A stretch of 15,096 bases of DNA, taken from positions 1 to 15,096 of the forward strand of contig JANLPR010000115.1 of assembly GCA_031367345.1 (NCBI GenBank). The letters are read 5' to 3'. The first letter of the stretch is position 1. Each line of letters starts with the position of its first letter. A program made the position numbers and the translations under genes. Source of the DNA: JADKIH01 sp031367345. GTDB taxonomy: Bacteria; Bacteroidota; Bacteroidia; AKYH767-A; 2013-40CM-41-45. The notes under the pieces were generated by a model. The model was not told the origin of the DNA and did no database searches. It saw only the letters and a program-made list of their open reading frames with translations. Positions 8,263 through 15,096 of this stretch are shown here, piece by piece.

Positions 8263-9843
8263 TTATTGGTCTGCCGGTTTATCAGGTCTTGGTTGACGCG
8301 GCACACGGTTAGGTCGTGGCGTTTGTTGCGGCGCAGGTGTAGCTGAAGGTGAATTTCCAGGTGGAGTTGTCGGCTTGTCAATAGATGGTCCGCTTTGTGG
8401 TTTCGCCGGTTGATTTTGTTGCGCCGGTCGTGGTTGATTTTGTGGTCGCGGTTGATTCTGTTGCGCCGGTCGCGGTTGATTTTGTTGAACAGGCCTTGGT
8501 TGGCTCGGTTGATTTGCTTGTTGTGGTCGTGGCGGATTTTGCGGACGTGGGTTTCTTTGTTGATTCGGATTTTGAGGTCGAGGCTGATTTGCTTGTCCTG
8601 ATTCGGATGCGTTATTACTCTTCGGTGAATCCATTTTTTGTTCTTCACTCCCTACGACTACACTTTTCATCGGTGATGTTCCTCCGCTTGGTTTCTTTTT
8701 TTTCTTTTTCTTTTTCAGCTTATCCATCCTGTCAATGCGATCTTGTCCAACCACATTTTCATAATCAGGAGTTGTATCAATAACCAATTCAACCGGAAGA
8801 GCAAGATCTGTAGGTTTAATTTTTTGTTTGTTTAGTGCTATGATTTCATTTACACGATCGACCGATAACACTACCCAATTTCCACCAACGCCACCTTCAC
8901 TTAATTCGCGTTGTTCTTTTTTCTCATCAATAGTAAATGCATACCACATCAACCGTTTAAAAATATCGGTCTTCCTATGAAAAGCTCTACCTTTTTCTGT
9001 TTCAAGAATTGTGCTCGTCGATGGAAAATCTTTAAGTGTATCCATGTATGAATCCAATTCGTAATTCAAACAGCATTTTAATTTTGTACACTGACCGGCA
9101 AGTTTCGCAGGATTCAATGCAAGATTTTGATAGCGTGCAGTACTAGTAGAAACTGTTTTGAAATCAGTAAGCCATGTTGAACAACAAAGTTCTCTTCCAC
9201 ACACACCAATTCCTCCTAAACGAGAAGCTTCTTGACGCATTCCAATTTGGCGCATCTCAACACGAATACGATATTCTTCAGCAAGTTTTTTAATTAGTTC
9301 ACGAAAATCCACACGATCGTCGGCGGTGTAATAGAATGTTGCTTTTTTACCATCGCCTTGATATTCTATATCGCTCAATTTCATATTCAACTTCAGCGAC
9401 TGAATTATTTCACGCGTACGATGAAGAGTAGACGCTTCTTTATCTTTTACTTCATTGTACTTATCGATCTCTTGTTGCTTCGCTTTCCGATAAAGCGCTT
9501 TTATAGTATCTGAATTTTCTTCGACACCTTTTTTGCGCAATTGAAAACGAACTAATTCTCCTACCATAGAAACAACACCCACATCGTGACCTGGAGAAGC
9601 TTCAAGCGCTACCAAATCGCCAACACGTAATTCGGCATTGTCTTTATTATGATAAAATTCTTTGCGACTGCCCTTGAATCGCACTTCAACTATTGGAAAA
9701 AGAGCTTGCCCATGAGGCAACACCATATCTGAAAGCCAATTATAAACATTCAGCTTGTTGCAACCTCCTGTTCCACAAGTGCCATTACTCCGACATCCTG
9801 AAGGCGCTCCATCTTTTCCCGTACTGCACGAACTACAAGCCAT
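8263..9843 (-). CDS. ricT: PSP1-domain protein, RicT (YaaT) homologue with long low-complexity tail
   Basis: This 526-residue cytoplasmic protein resembles RicT, which in Bacillus forms an iron-sulfur RicAFT complex affecting RNA processing; the role in Bacteroidota is less clear. The N-terminus is Cys-rich (C3, C6, C17, C23, C28). The PSP1 domain lies at about 115-205, followed by the family cysteines in GVCGRELCCSTWL (C215, C220, C221) and CTKLKCCLN (C252, C257, C258), likely cluster or metal ligands. Residues 377-384 are eight lysines, and about 400-526 is a Pro/Gln/Asn-rich tail built of NQPRP and AQQ units. Bacillus RicT is much shorter (about 275 residues) and lacks this tail. An in-frame A AAA AAG heptamer lies in the lysine run. 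gldH follows after 3 nt. No ricA or ricF is present in the window. Confidence 0.9.
   Translation of the reverse strand: MACSSCSTGKDGAPSGCRSNGTCGTGGCNKLNVYNWLSDMVLPHGQALFPIVEVRFKGSRKEFYHNKDNAELRVGDLVALEASPGHDVGVVSMVGELVRFQLRKKGVEENSDTIKALYRKAKQQEIDKYNEVKDKEASTLHRTREIIQSLKLNMKLSDIEYQGDGKKATFYYTADDRVDFRELIKKLAEEYRIRVEMRQIGMRQEASRLGGIGVCGRELCCSTWLTDFKTVSTSTARYQNLALNPAKLAGQCTKLKCCLNYELDSYMDTLKDFPSTSTILETEKGRAFHRKTDIFKRLMWYAFTIDEKKEQRELSEGGVGGNWVVLSVDRVNEIIALNKQKIKPTDLALPVELVIDTTPDYENVVGQDRIDRMDKLKKKKKKKKPSGGTSPMKSVVVGSEEQKMDSPKSNNASESGQANQPRPQNPNQQRNPRPQNPPRPQQANQPSQPRPVQQNQPRPAQQNQPRPQNQPRPAQQNQPAKPQSGPSIDKPTTPPGNSPSATPAPQQTPRPNRVPRQPRPDKPADQ
8395..8640 (-). repeat. Low-complexity coding repeat (NQPRP/AQQ units) in the ricT tail
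   Basis: The DNA encoding roughly residues 402-483 of RicT is made of imperfect short repeats built on ggttgattttgttgcgccgg-like plus-strand words. PVQQNQ, PAQQNQ and PAQQNQ recur at residues 451, 459 and 473. The irregular spacing points to expansion and contraction by slippage, so tail length probably varies between strains. Several open frames on both strands here are by-products of this composition. Confidence 0.7.
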
Positions 9844-9896
9844 ATATTTTTCTGATTTTAGGGCGCTTCCAAGAAATTACCGGACATTCCCTCCGA

Positions 9897-9931
9897 CAAA
9901 ATTAGCAAAATCTGTGAATAAAGATGACAAA
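9897..9931 (-). promoter_or_regulatory. Candidate ricT-gldH promoter
   Basis: On the minus strand TAATTTTG (9904-9897) matches the Bacteroidota -7 element TAnnTTTG exactly. TTTG at 9931-9928 could be the -33 element, with 23 nt between, which is at the long end of the usual range. Transcription from here would give a leader of about 50 nt before the ATG at 9843. Confidence 0.5.
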
Positions 9932-10031
9932 TGTCACTCTTCTGACCATGAAAAGCATTAGAACGAAAACTTAAATTGCACTTCCGTTTTTTGACAAGAA
10001 AAAGGTATTGATGTCCTAAATATTTATTCTT

Positions 10032-10742
10032 TTGGAAAACCTTCCACTATTTGTATTTCTAGCCCTTATCGCAGAAATTCTCGGAACTGTAGGTGGCTTT
10101 GGGTCCTCTTTATTTTTTGTCCCAATCGCAAGCTATTTCCTTGACTTCCATACTGTTTTAGGAATAACCGCCCTTTTTCATGTAACAAGTAATCTCACAA
10201 AAATTTATTTTTTTAGAGAGGGCTTCGATAAAAGATTGCTTTTCTCTCTGGGGATACCAGCCGTACTTTTTGTGATTCTTGGTGCTTTATTGAGTAAATA
10301 CGTAGAAACAACTTATTTGGAGATCGCGCTTGCCGTATTTTTAATTCTTGTTAGTTTAACATTTTTACTTGCCCGAAACATTAGCATAAAACCAACTTTG
10401 AAAAATAGCATCGGAGGTGGGGTTTTTTCAGGATTAATTGCGGGATTGTTAGGAACCGGCGGGGCTATAAGGGGACTTACACTCGCTGCATACGATTTGA
10501 AAACGGAAATTTTTATTGCTACTTCAGCAATGATCGATCTTGGAATTGATTCGAGCAGAAGCGTGGTTTATTATTACAATGGCTATATTCATTACCATGA
10601 TCTTTATCTTATTCCAATTTTAGCAGTGGTAAGTATAGTTGGTACTATTATCGGAAAAAAAATTCTCACCAAAGTTTCTCAAGCACAATTTAAATCAATA
10701 GTACTTTTCTTAGTTTTAATTACCGGAATATTTACGTTATAG
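10032..10742 (+). CDS. TauE/SafE-family membrane permease (putative anion exporter), TTG start
   Basis: This 236-residue, very hydrophobic protein has the two-repeat layout of the TauE/SafE (DUF81) family. The first repeat carries GTVGGFGSSLFFVP (18-31) and the second carries AGLLGTGGAIRG (137-148). About seven membrane segments can be seen. Family members are thought to export sulfite, sulfoacetate or related anions; the substrate here cannot be told. The start is unusual. The reading frame has a TAA at 10017-10019 and no ATG or GTG after it until well inside the protein, so TTG at 10032 is the best start and leaves an intact first helix. A two-codon frame ATG TCC TAA sits just upstream at 10011-10019 in the same phase. 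It lies convergent with holB, whose stop is 25 nt away, and divergent from ricT. Confidence 0.82.
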   Translation: MENLPLFVFLALIAEILGTVGGFGSSLFFVPIASYFLDFHTVLGITALFHVTSNLTKIYFFREGFDKRLLFSLGIPAVLFVILGALLSKYVETTYLEIALAVFLILVSLTFLLARNISIKPTLKNSIGGGVFSGLIAGLLGTGGAIRGLTLAAYDLKTEIFIATSAMIDLGIDSSRSVVYYYNGYIHYHDLYLIPILAVVSIVGTIIGKKILTKVSQAQFKSIVLFLVLITGIFTL

Positions 10743-10767
10743 TGAGTGAAAGCTGCAAAATAAAAAA

Positions 10768-11901
10768 TTAATTTGCGGGAATCTTTAAAAGAGAATGGAC
10801 TTTGAAAGATAAATCGGAAAAAATAATTTTAAAATTTCCATTGCGCTCTACATGATAAATTGCTTCATTAAATTCATCTACAAATTCATCGGCATTATTA
10901 ATATGAATGAACGGAGCAAAGCGCGACAAATTATTTAATTCATCGCCATCAATTTTTACTAACGATCTATTAGCATAATTGATTATTAAACACTCTCGAA
11001 TATTTTCCAGGCAAGAAATTAAAAAATGAATTTGTTCAGGGCGATTAAGATCATTTAGCTTCAGCGTGAATTCATTGATCACTTTTATATTGAGTTGATA
11101 ACAGCCGCGCATCCAACTTATAAAATCATTTTGAAAACCAATTTCTATTTCAGCTCGCTCTAACAATTGAAGAGCCTCTGAATAACTTCCGTTTGCCTTA
11201 TGATTAATTCTACGTGCAAGAGAGCCTTCCAGTCCGTGCTTTGACGTAAGTTCAGCAACCATTATATCATCAGGAATGGGATTTACTTTTACCAGTTGTG
11301 TTCTTGAAATAATTGTAGGTAATAATTCTTCAAAATTTTCGGCAACTAAAAAGAAAAGCGTTCTATCGGCCGGCTCCTCTAAAATCTTCAACAATTTATT
11401 TGCTGCTTGATTATTTAATTTTTCTGGCAACCATAAAATAATAATTTTAAATTTTCCTTCGACAGCTTTCAAATTTAAACGTTGAAGTATGTCGGCACTT
11501 TCGTGTACTGCAATAGTTCCTTGCTTATTGTCTAGGTCGGCCGCTTCCATCCATTCCATATAAGTTAAATAGGGCTGTGCAATAAATGCCTTTCTCCACG
11601 CTTCAATGAAATCGATACTTTTCGGTTCTTTAATTTTTTCTTTGGAAGCTACAGGAAATGTATAAGAGACATCAGGATGAACACACTTCGCCAATTTTTT
11701 GCAGGAAAAGCATTCACCACAAGAATCATCATTTCCGGGATTTTCACAATTCAAATATTGGGCAAATGCATTAGCAAGAGCAAGTCCACCTGCACCTTCC
11801 GGTCCAAGAAAAAGCAAAGCATGACTAACTCTACCATCATTAGCCGATTGAATTAATCTTTTCTTTACGTCCTCATGTCCAATAACCTCAGCAAATTTCA
11901 T
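10768..11901 (-). CDS. holB: DNA polymerase III clamp-loader subunit delta'
   Basis: This 377-residue AAA+ protein belongs to the delta' subunit of the clamp loader, which helps load the sliding clamp onto primed DNA. It starts with the usual FAEVIGHEDVKKRL segment. The Walker A region GPEGAGGL (33-40) lacks the lysine that binds phosphate, as in E. coli delta', so it is probably a non-ATPase stator. A zinc module is formed by C52, C61, C64 and C67. KILEEP (172-177) is the Walker B-side sensor region typical of the family, and ISRTQ (198-202) stands where many members have SRC. A segment at about 83-135 appears longer than in E. coli delta'. The start is supported by a -7-type box 4 nt upstream. 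Confidence 0.93.
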   Translation of the reverse strand: MKFAEVIGHEDVKKRLIQSANDGRVSHALLFLGPEGAGGLALANAFAQYLNCENPGNDDSCGECFSCKKLAKCVHPDVSYTFPVASKEKIKEPKSIDFIEAWRKAFIAQPYLTYMEWMEAADLDNKQGTIAVHESADILQRLNLKAVEGKFKIIILWLPEKLNNQAANKLLKILEEPADRTLFFLVAENFEELLPTIISRTQLVKVNPIPDDIMVAELTSKHGLEGSLARRINHKANGSYSEALQLLERAEIEIGFQNDFISWMRGCYQLNIKVINEFTLKLNDLNRPEQIHFLISCLENIRECLIINYANRSLVKIDGDELNNLSRFAPFIHINNADEFVDEFNEAIYHVERNGNFKIIFSDLSFKVHSLLKIPAN

Positions 11902-11905
11902 TCTG

Positions 11906-11913
11906 CAAAAATA
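11906..11913 (-). promoter_or_regulatory. -7 element directly before holB
   Basis: The minus strand reads TATTTTTG, an exact TAnnTTTG, ending 4 nt before the holB ATG. Transcription would start at or next to the start codon, implying a leaderless message. No TTG lies at the expected -33 distance. Confidence 0.5.
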
Positions 11914-12037
11914 GTTTTTTGTTTCAACCGTTGATGTATTTATACCATTATTTATTTTTACATTCTTATTTCACAAAAAGAGCGATGGACAATGCAAAAC
12001 TCACGTTCAGCACCCTATTTCTGAAGAGATAAACGAA

Positions 12038-12045
12038 TATATTTG
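12038..12045 (+). promoter_or_regulatory. -7 element directly before the barrel-protein gene
   Basis: TATATTTG matches TAnnTTTG exactly and ends 5 nt before the ATG at 12051. The arrangement TTTGCAG followed almost at once by the start codon mirrors that of the divergent holB gene 125 bp away. No clear -33 TTG is visible. Confidence 0.5.
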
Positions 12046-12050
12046 CAGTG

Positions 12051-13430
12051 ATGAAAAAATTAATTCTTTTACTCTTACTTTTATTCAGTCAGTTTTCCTA
12101 CAGTCAAGAAATGTGGGGGATAAGCAATAGCAATTACAGTGGTAATATGGGTTTGTTTCTGAACCCCTCTTCAATAGTTGGTGCTCCATATAAATATGAG
12201 ATCAATTTTTTGGCCGGCGATTTTTTTGCTGAAAACACATATGTATATTTTCCTCAGAGCAAACACATTGTTTTCAATGCGCTAACCGGAAATGTTCCCG
12301 GTGGCAGACAATACGTTTATAGTAATCGATTTCCTACTCAAAGTGGATTTGCTCATGCTTTAGTAATTGGGCCTTCATATATAAAAAATAATGGCGATTG
12401 GGCTTGGGGTCTTCACAGTGCATTTCGCAGCGAAACAAGTGTACTTGATGTTCCAAATCATTTGGCGTATGTCTTTTATCAAAATTTTCACGCTCCGGAA
12501 TTATTCGGTATTCGTTATAACTCAACTCCTTTTAGTTTAGCAACAGCTACATGGTTAGAGCTTGGAGGTACTTATGGAAAAGTTTTTCGAGAAACAGAAG
12601 ACAATTATATAAAATGGGGAGCAACCGGAAATCTCTTAATCGGTTTTAATGGACTCTATGGTGATTTTCGAACATTGGATTATACCGTTCTCGATTCATC
12701 GAATGTAGTTTTTCATAATGTGAATGGAACAGTTGGTAAAGCAATTGACGATTCTTTCATTGCGTTAAGAGGAGCGGGATTAAGTTCAACATTAGGCGCA
12801 ACATATATGCGCAAACGCAGGCCAGGAGGATTTGAATGTAATCGGAGTAACGACAATACAAAAAAATACAATTACCGTATCGGCGCTTCGCTAATTGATT
12901 TGGGTACGATTCGATATTTTAGAAAATCACAAGTGATCAATGTTAGTACCACTACAAATAGAGTTTGGAATGGAATAGATTCTTCTCAGATTGGCGTGAA
13001 CAATATAGATACACAACTAGTAAATAATTTAACAGCCACTGTTCAAGATCAGGGATTTTATATTTGGTTACCTTTGGCACTAAGTCTTCAACTTGATTAT
13101 TCTTTTACTCCAAAAGTATATGGAAATATATCATTCGTAAAAAGAATTCATTTTACTCCAAATCAAATTGCACGTGGCGATCAATTAAATATTTCTGCAC
13201 GCTATGAAAAAAGAAAATGGGAAGCAAATTTAAATTATACCATGTTTGAGTTCCAGCAATCATCGCTTGGCTTGGGTTTCAGATATAAATTTTTTGTGAT
13301 CGGGTCCGATCGTTTGCTTCAAGTATTAGGATTGTCGAATGTAAATAGTTTCGATTTCTTCTTTGGCTTTAAATGGCAATTTTGCAAAAAACCATTTAGT
13401 AAAGGGAAAGACTGCGCGGCTTTCCAATAA
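12051..13430 (+). CDS. Exported beta-barrel-like protein, DUF5723-like
   Basis: This 459-residue protein has a signal peptide (about 1-19, ending SQFSYSQ). The mature start EMWGISNSNYSGNMGLFLNP resembles the DUF5723 group of Bacteroidota, which I recall from memory only. The rest is rich in alternating aromatic and polar residues in strand-like stretches with frequent Gly and Asn turns, as expected for an outer-membrane barrel of the porin or transporter type. It ends in FFFGFKWQFCKKPF, a strand-like segment, then a short Lys/Cys-containing tail (C444 and C455 approximately). I chose ATG at 12051 rather than GTG at 12048, because the promoter-like box lies 5 nt upstream and the signal peptide begins there. 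Function is unknown. pgk follows on the same strand after 77 nt but has its own box. Confidence 0.75.
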   Translation: MKKLILLLLLLFSQFSYSQEMWGISNSNYSGNMGLFLNPSSIVGAPYKYEINFLAGDFFAENTYVYFPQSKHIVFNALTGNVPGGRQYVYSNRFPTQSGFAHALVIGPSYIKNNGDWAWGLHSAFRSETSVLDVPNHLAYVFYQNFHAPELFGIRYNSTPFSLATATWLELGGTYGKVFRETEDNYIKWGATGNLLIGFNGLYGDFRTLDYTVLDSSNVVFHNVNGTVGKAIDDSFIALRGAGLSSTLGATYMRKRRPGGFECNRSNDNTKKYNYRIGASLIDLGTIRYFRKSQVINVSTTTNRVWNGIDSSQIGVNNIDTQLVNNLTATVQDQGFYIWLPLALSLQLDYSFTPKVYGNISFVKRIHFTPNQIARGDQLNISARYEKRKWEANLNYTMFEFQQSSLGLGFRYKFFVIGSDRLLQVLGLSNVNSFDFFFGFKWQFCKKPFSKGKDCAAFQ

Positions 13431-13495
13431 AATACTTGATCAATATTTGGAACTACAATTTATCAAGTTTAAAAAACAATGACTAAATAATTTCC

Positions 13496-13503
13496 TATTT
13501 TCG
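13496..13503 (+). promoter_or_regulatory. -7-like element directly before pgk
   Basis: TATTTTCG differs from TAnnTTTG at one position and ends 4 nt before the pgk ATG at 13508, the same geometry as for holB and the barrel gene. A similar TTCG variant precedes the M16 operon. It suggests pgk has its own promoter and a leaderless or very short 5' end. Confidence 0.4.
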
Positions 13504-13507
13504 CTTT

Positions 13508-14704
13508 ATGAAAACGGTAGACAATTATAATTTTAAGAATGAAAAGGCACTTGTTCGTGTTGACTTCAATGTGCCTTTGGATAAAGATTTTAATATCACT
13601 GACGATACTAGAATACGTGCAGCTATTCCTACAATCAATAAAATATTAAACGATGGGGGCTCTGTAATTCTTATGTCTCATCTTGGTCGCCCAAAGGATG
13701 GCCCAACAGAAAAATATTCTCTTAAACATTTAATTAATCATATTTCGTCGCTTGCAAAAACATCTGTTTTGTTTGCGAAAGATTGTATTGGTGAGGACGC
13801 ATTTGCTTTAGCTAATACATTAAAACAGGGAAATGTTTTATTACTCGAAAACTTGCGATTTCATAAAGAGGAAGAAAATGGTGATCGTGCTTTTGCAAAA
13901 AAATTAGCCTCACTTGGAACGGTTTATGTAAATGATGCTTTTGGCACAGCACATCGTGCGCATGCTTCTACTTCTATTATAGCAGAAAATTTTCCGGGTA
14001 AAAAATTCTTTGGCTATGTAATGGCGGGAGAATTGGAGAATGCAAATAAGATAATGGAAAAAGGAGAAAAGCCATTTACCGCAATAATGGGTGGCGCAAA
14101 AGTTTCTGATAAAATTTTGATTATTGAACAGCTGATGAATCGAGTAGATAATTTATTGGTTGGAGGAGGAATGGCGTTTACATTTATTAAGGCAATGGGA
14201 GGAAGTATTGGTTCTTCATTGGTTGAGGGCGATAAATTAGATTTAGCAAATGAAATTATTTTAAAAGCTAAATCGCAAAATGTAAATTTAATTTTACCGG
14301 TCGATGCCATTATCGCTGATTCGTTTTCTGCTGATGCCAATGCCAAAGTTTGTTCTATCTCAGAAATTCCTGATGGCTGGATGGGATTAGATATTGGGCC
14401 TGAATCTGAAAAATTATTTGGCGATGTTATTTTAAAGTCTAAGACAATTTTATGGAATGGTCCTGCCGGAGTATTTGAATTTGAAAAGTTTTCTCATGGT
14501 ACAAAAGCTGTTGCATTAGCTATTGTTGAAGCTACTGCCAATGGTGCATTTTCATTGATTGGAGGAGGAGACTCAGCTGCTGCAATCACTAAATTCGGTT
14601 TAACTAAAAAGGTATCGTATGTTTCAACAGGTGGCGGTGCATTGCTTGAATATATCGAAGGGAAAAAACTTCCGGGAGTGGAAGCTATACTTGTAAGCAA
14701 ATAA
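13508..14704 (+). CDS. pgk: Phosphoglycerate kinase
   Basis: This 398-residue protein is full length for bacterial phosphoglycerate kinase, the cytoplasmic glycolytic enzyme that transfers phosphate from 1,3-bisphosphoglycerate to ADP. The signature VRVDFNVP is at 16-23. Substrate-side motifs are SHLGRP (57-62), ENLRFHKEE (114-122) and DAFGTAHRAHAS (143-154). Nucleotide-side motifs are MGGAKVSDK (194-202), WNGPAGVFE (316-324), GGGDSAAA (352-359) and STGGGALLEY (373-382). All expected residues are present. The gene is followed within 10 nt by a tandem repeat block, and no hairpin terminator is evident between them. Confidence 0.98.
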   Translation: MKTVDNYNFKNEKALVRVDFNVPLDKDFNITDDTRIRAAIPTINKILNDGGSVILMSHLGRPKDGPTEKYSLKHLINHISSLAKTSVLFAKDCIGEDAFALANTLKQGNVLLLENLRFHKEEENGDRAFAKKLASLGTVYVNDAFGTAHRAHASTSIIAENFPGKKFFGYVMAGELENANKIMEKGEKPFTAIMGGAKVSDKILIIEQLMNRVDNLLVGGGMAFTFIKAMGGSIGSSLVEGDKLDLANEIILKAKSQNVNLILPVDAIIADSFSADANAKVCSISEIPDGWMGLDIGPESEKLFGDVILKSKTILWNGPAGVFEFEKFSHGTKAVALAIVEATANGAFSLIGGGDSAAAITKFGLTKKVSYVSTGGGALLEYIEGKKLPGVEAILVSK

Positions 14705-14714
14705 AGTTTCTTTT

Positions 14715-15096
14715 CTCGCTATTTGTTGATGGGGGTTTTTAAACACGGAGAGCATGGAGGGCACGGAGAAATACATTGAGAAATAGGGTGTTCGTCTTTA
14801 AATATTTTTTTTTGAAAAATTCTAAAAAGTCGGTGCTAATGATTAGTTGCTCGCTATTTGTTGATGGGATTTTTTAAACACGGAGAGCATGGAGGGCACG
14901 GAGAAATACATTGAGAAATAGAGTGAGAAATAGAGTGTTCGTCTTTCAATATGTTTTTTTGAAAAATTCTAAAAAGTCGGTGCTTATAATTAGTTGCTCG
15001 CTATTTGTTGATGGGATTTTTTAAACACGGAGAGCATGGAGGGCACGGAGAAATACATTGAGAAATAGAGTGAGAAATAGAGTGTTCGTCTTTCAA
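14715..15096. repeat. Tandem repeat of 135/147 bp, at least 2.7 copies
   Basis: Copies begin with ctcgctatttgttgatgg at 14715, 14850 and 14997; the third is cut by the window end. Copies 2 and 3 are almost identical; copy 1 lacks an internal 12-bp duplication (gagaaatagagt), which explains 135 versus 147. Each copy contains three 9-bp sub-units (acacggaga, gcatggagg, gcacggaga; 14743-14769 in copy 1), a T-run followed by gaaaaattctaaaaagtcggtgct, and a 10-codon frame MEGTEKYIEK (14754, 14889, 15036), which is too short to call a gene. The rest of the region after pgk holds nothing else that I can identify. Confidence 0.95.

Noticed and set aside
8256..8783. Open frames of 68-132 codons on both strands over the ricT 3' end
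   Set aside because: They come from the low-complexity repeats of the ricT tail, have biased composition with no recognisable domain, and lie inside a well-supported gene.
9991..9996. TTGACA as a sigma-70 -35 box for the TauE gene
   Set aside because: No matching -10 TATAAT lies at about 17 nt, and Bacteroidota use a different consensus; a chance match is more likely.
13434..13468. Inverted repeat acttgat/atcaagt after the barrel gene as a terminator
   Set aside because: The stem is only 7 bp with a 21-nt loop and no T-run follows, so it is too weak to call.
14014..14346. 110-codon minus-strand frame inside pgk
   Set aside because: It is fully contained in pgk and has no homology I can recognise; it is a shadow of pgk codon use.
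14715..15096. CRISPR array or coding repeat protein
   Set aside because: The whole unit of 135-147 bp is repeated, including the parts between conserved words. All frames are broken by stops within each unit.

Overview
The window looks like chromosomal DNA from a member of the Bacteroidota, probably an environmental Chitinophagales/Sphingobacteriia-like lineage; the finer placement is inference. The reasons are AT-rich DNA, a C-terminal type IX secretion (T9SS) type A sorting domain on a very large kelch protein, a GldH lipoprotein, a RicT/PSP1 protein next to gldH, a DUF5723-like outer-membrane protein, no clear Shine-Dalgarno sequences, and TAnnTTTG-type -7 promoter elements. No tRNA, rRNA, insertion sequence, phage gene, CRISPR array or defence system is visible.

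Layout. Positions 1-115 are a perfect 7-bp tandem array cut by the window edge. It is followed by a strong hairpin (137-175) and a degenerate 14-bp-period repeat (about 219-274) that carries the same word on the other strand. On the minus strand, 3304-278 encodes two exported M16 peptidase-family proteins: the first has a complete zinc site, the second lacks it. A small exported, membrane-anchored protein of unknown function follows on the plus strand (3583-4074). On the minus strand 7652-4116 encodes a 1178-residue T9SS cargo protein with three kelch blocks. Then come gldH and, 3 nt upstream of it, ricT (minus, 9843-7765). A TauE/SafE-type permease with a TTG start lies on the plus strand (10032-10742), against holB (DNA polymerase III delta', minus). 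A beta-barrel-like protein and pgk follow on the plus strand. The right end (14715-15096) is a 135/147-bp tandem repeat that runs out of the window.

How the genes fit together. Most are housekeeping or envelope genes: replication (holB), glycolysis (pgk), envelope and motility (gldH, the kelch T9SS cargo, the barrel protein) and periplasmic proteolysis (the M16 pair). The M16 pair and ricT-gldH look like two-gene transcription units. Three genes (holB, the barrel gene and pgk) have a -7-like element ending 4-5 nt before the start codon, which suggests leaderless or nearly leaderless mRNAs.

I found no convincing new multi-gene system. The signals most worth checking are the two sets of terminal repeats, an in-frame A AAA AAG slippery heptamer just before the low-complexity tail of RicT, and the odd start region of the TauE gene.
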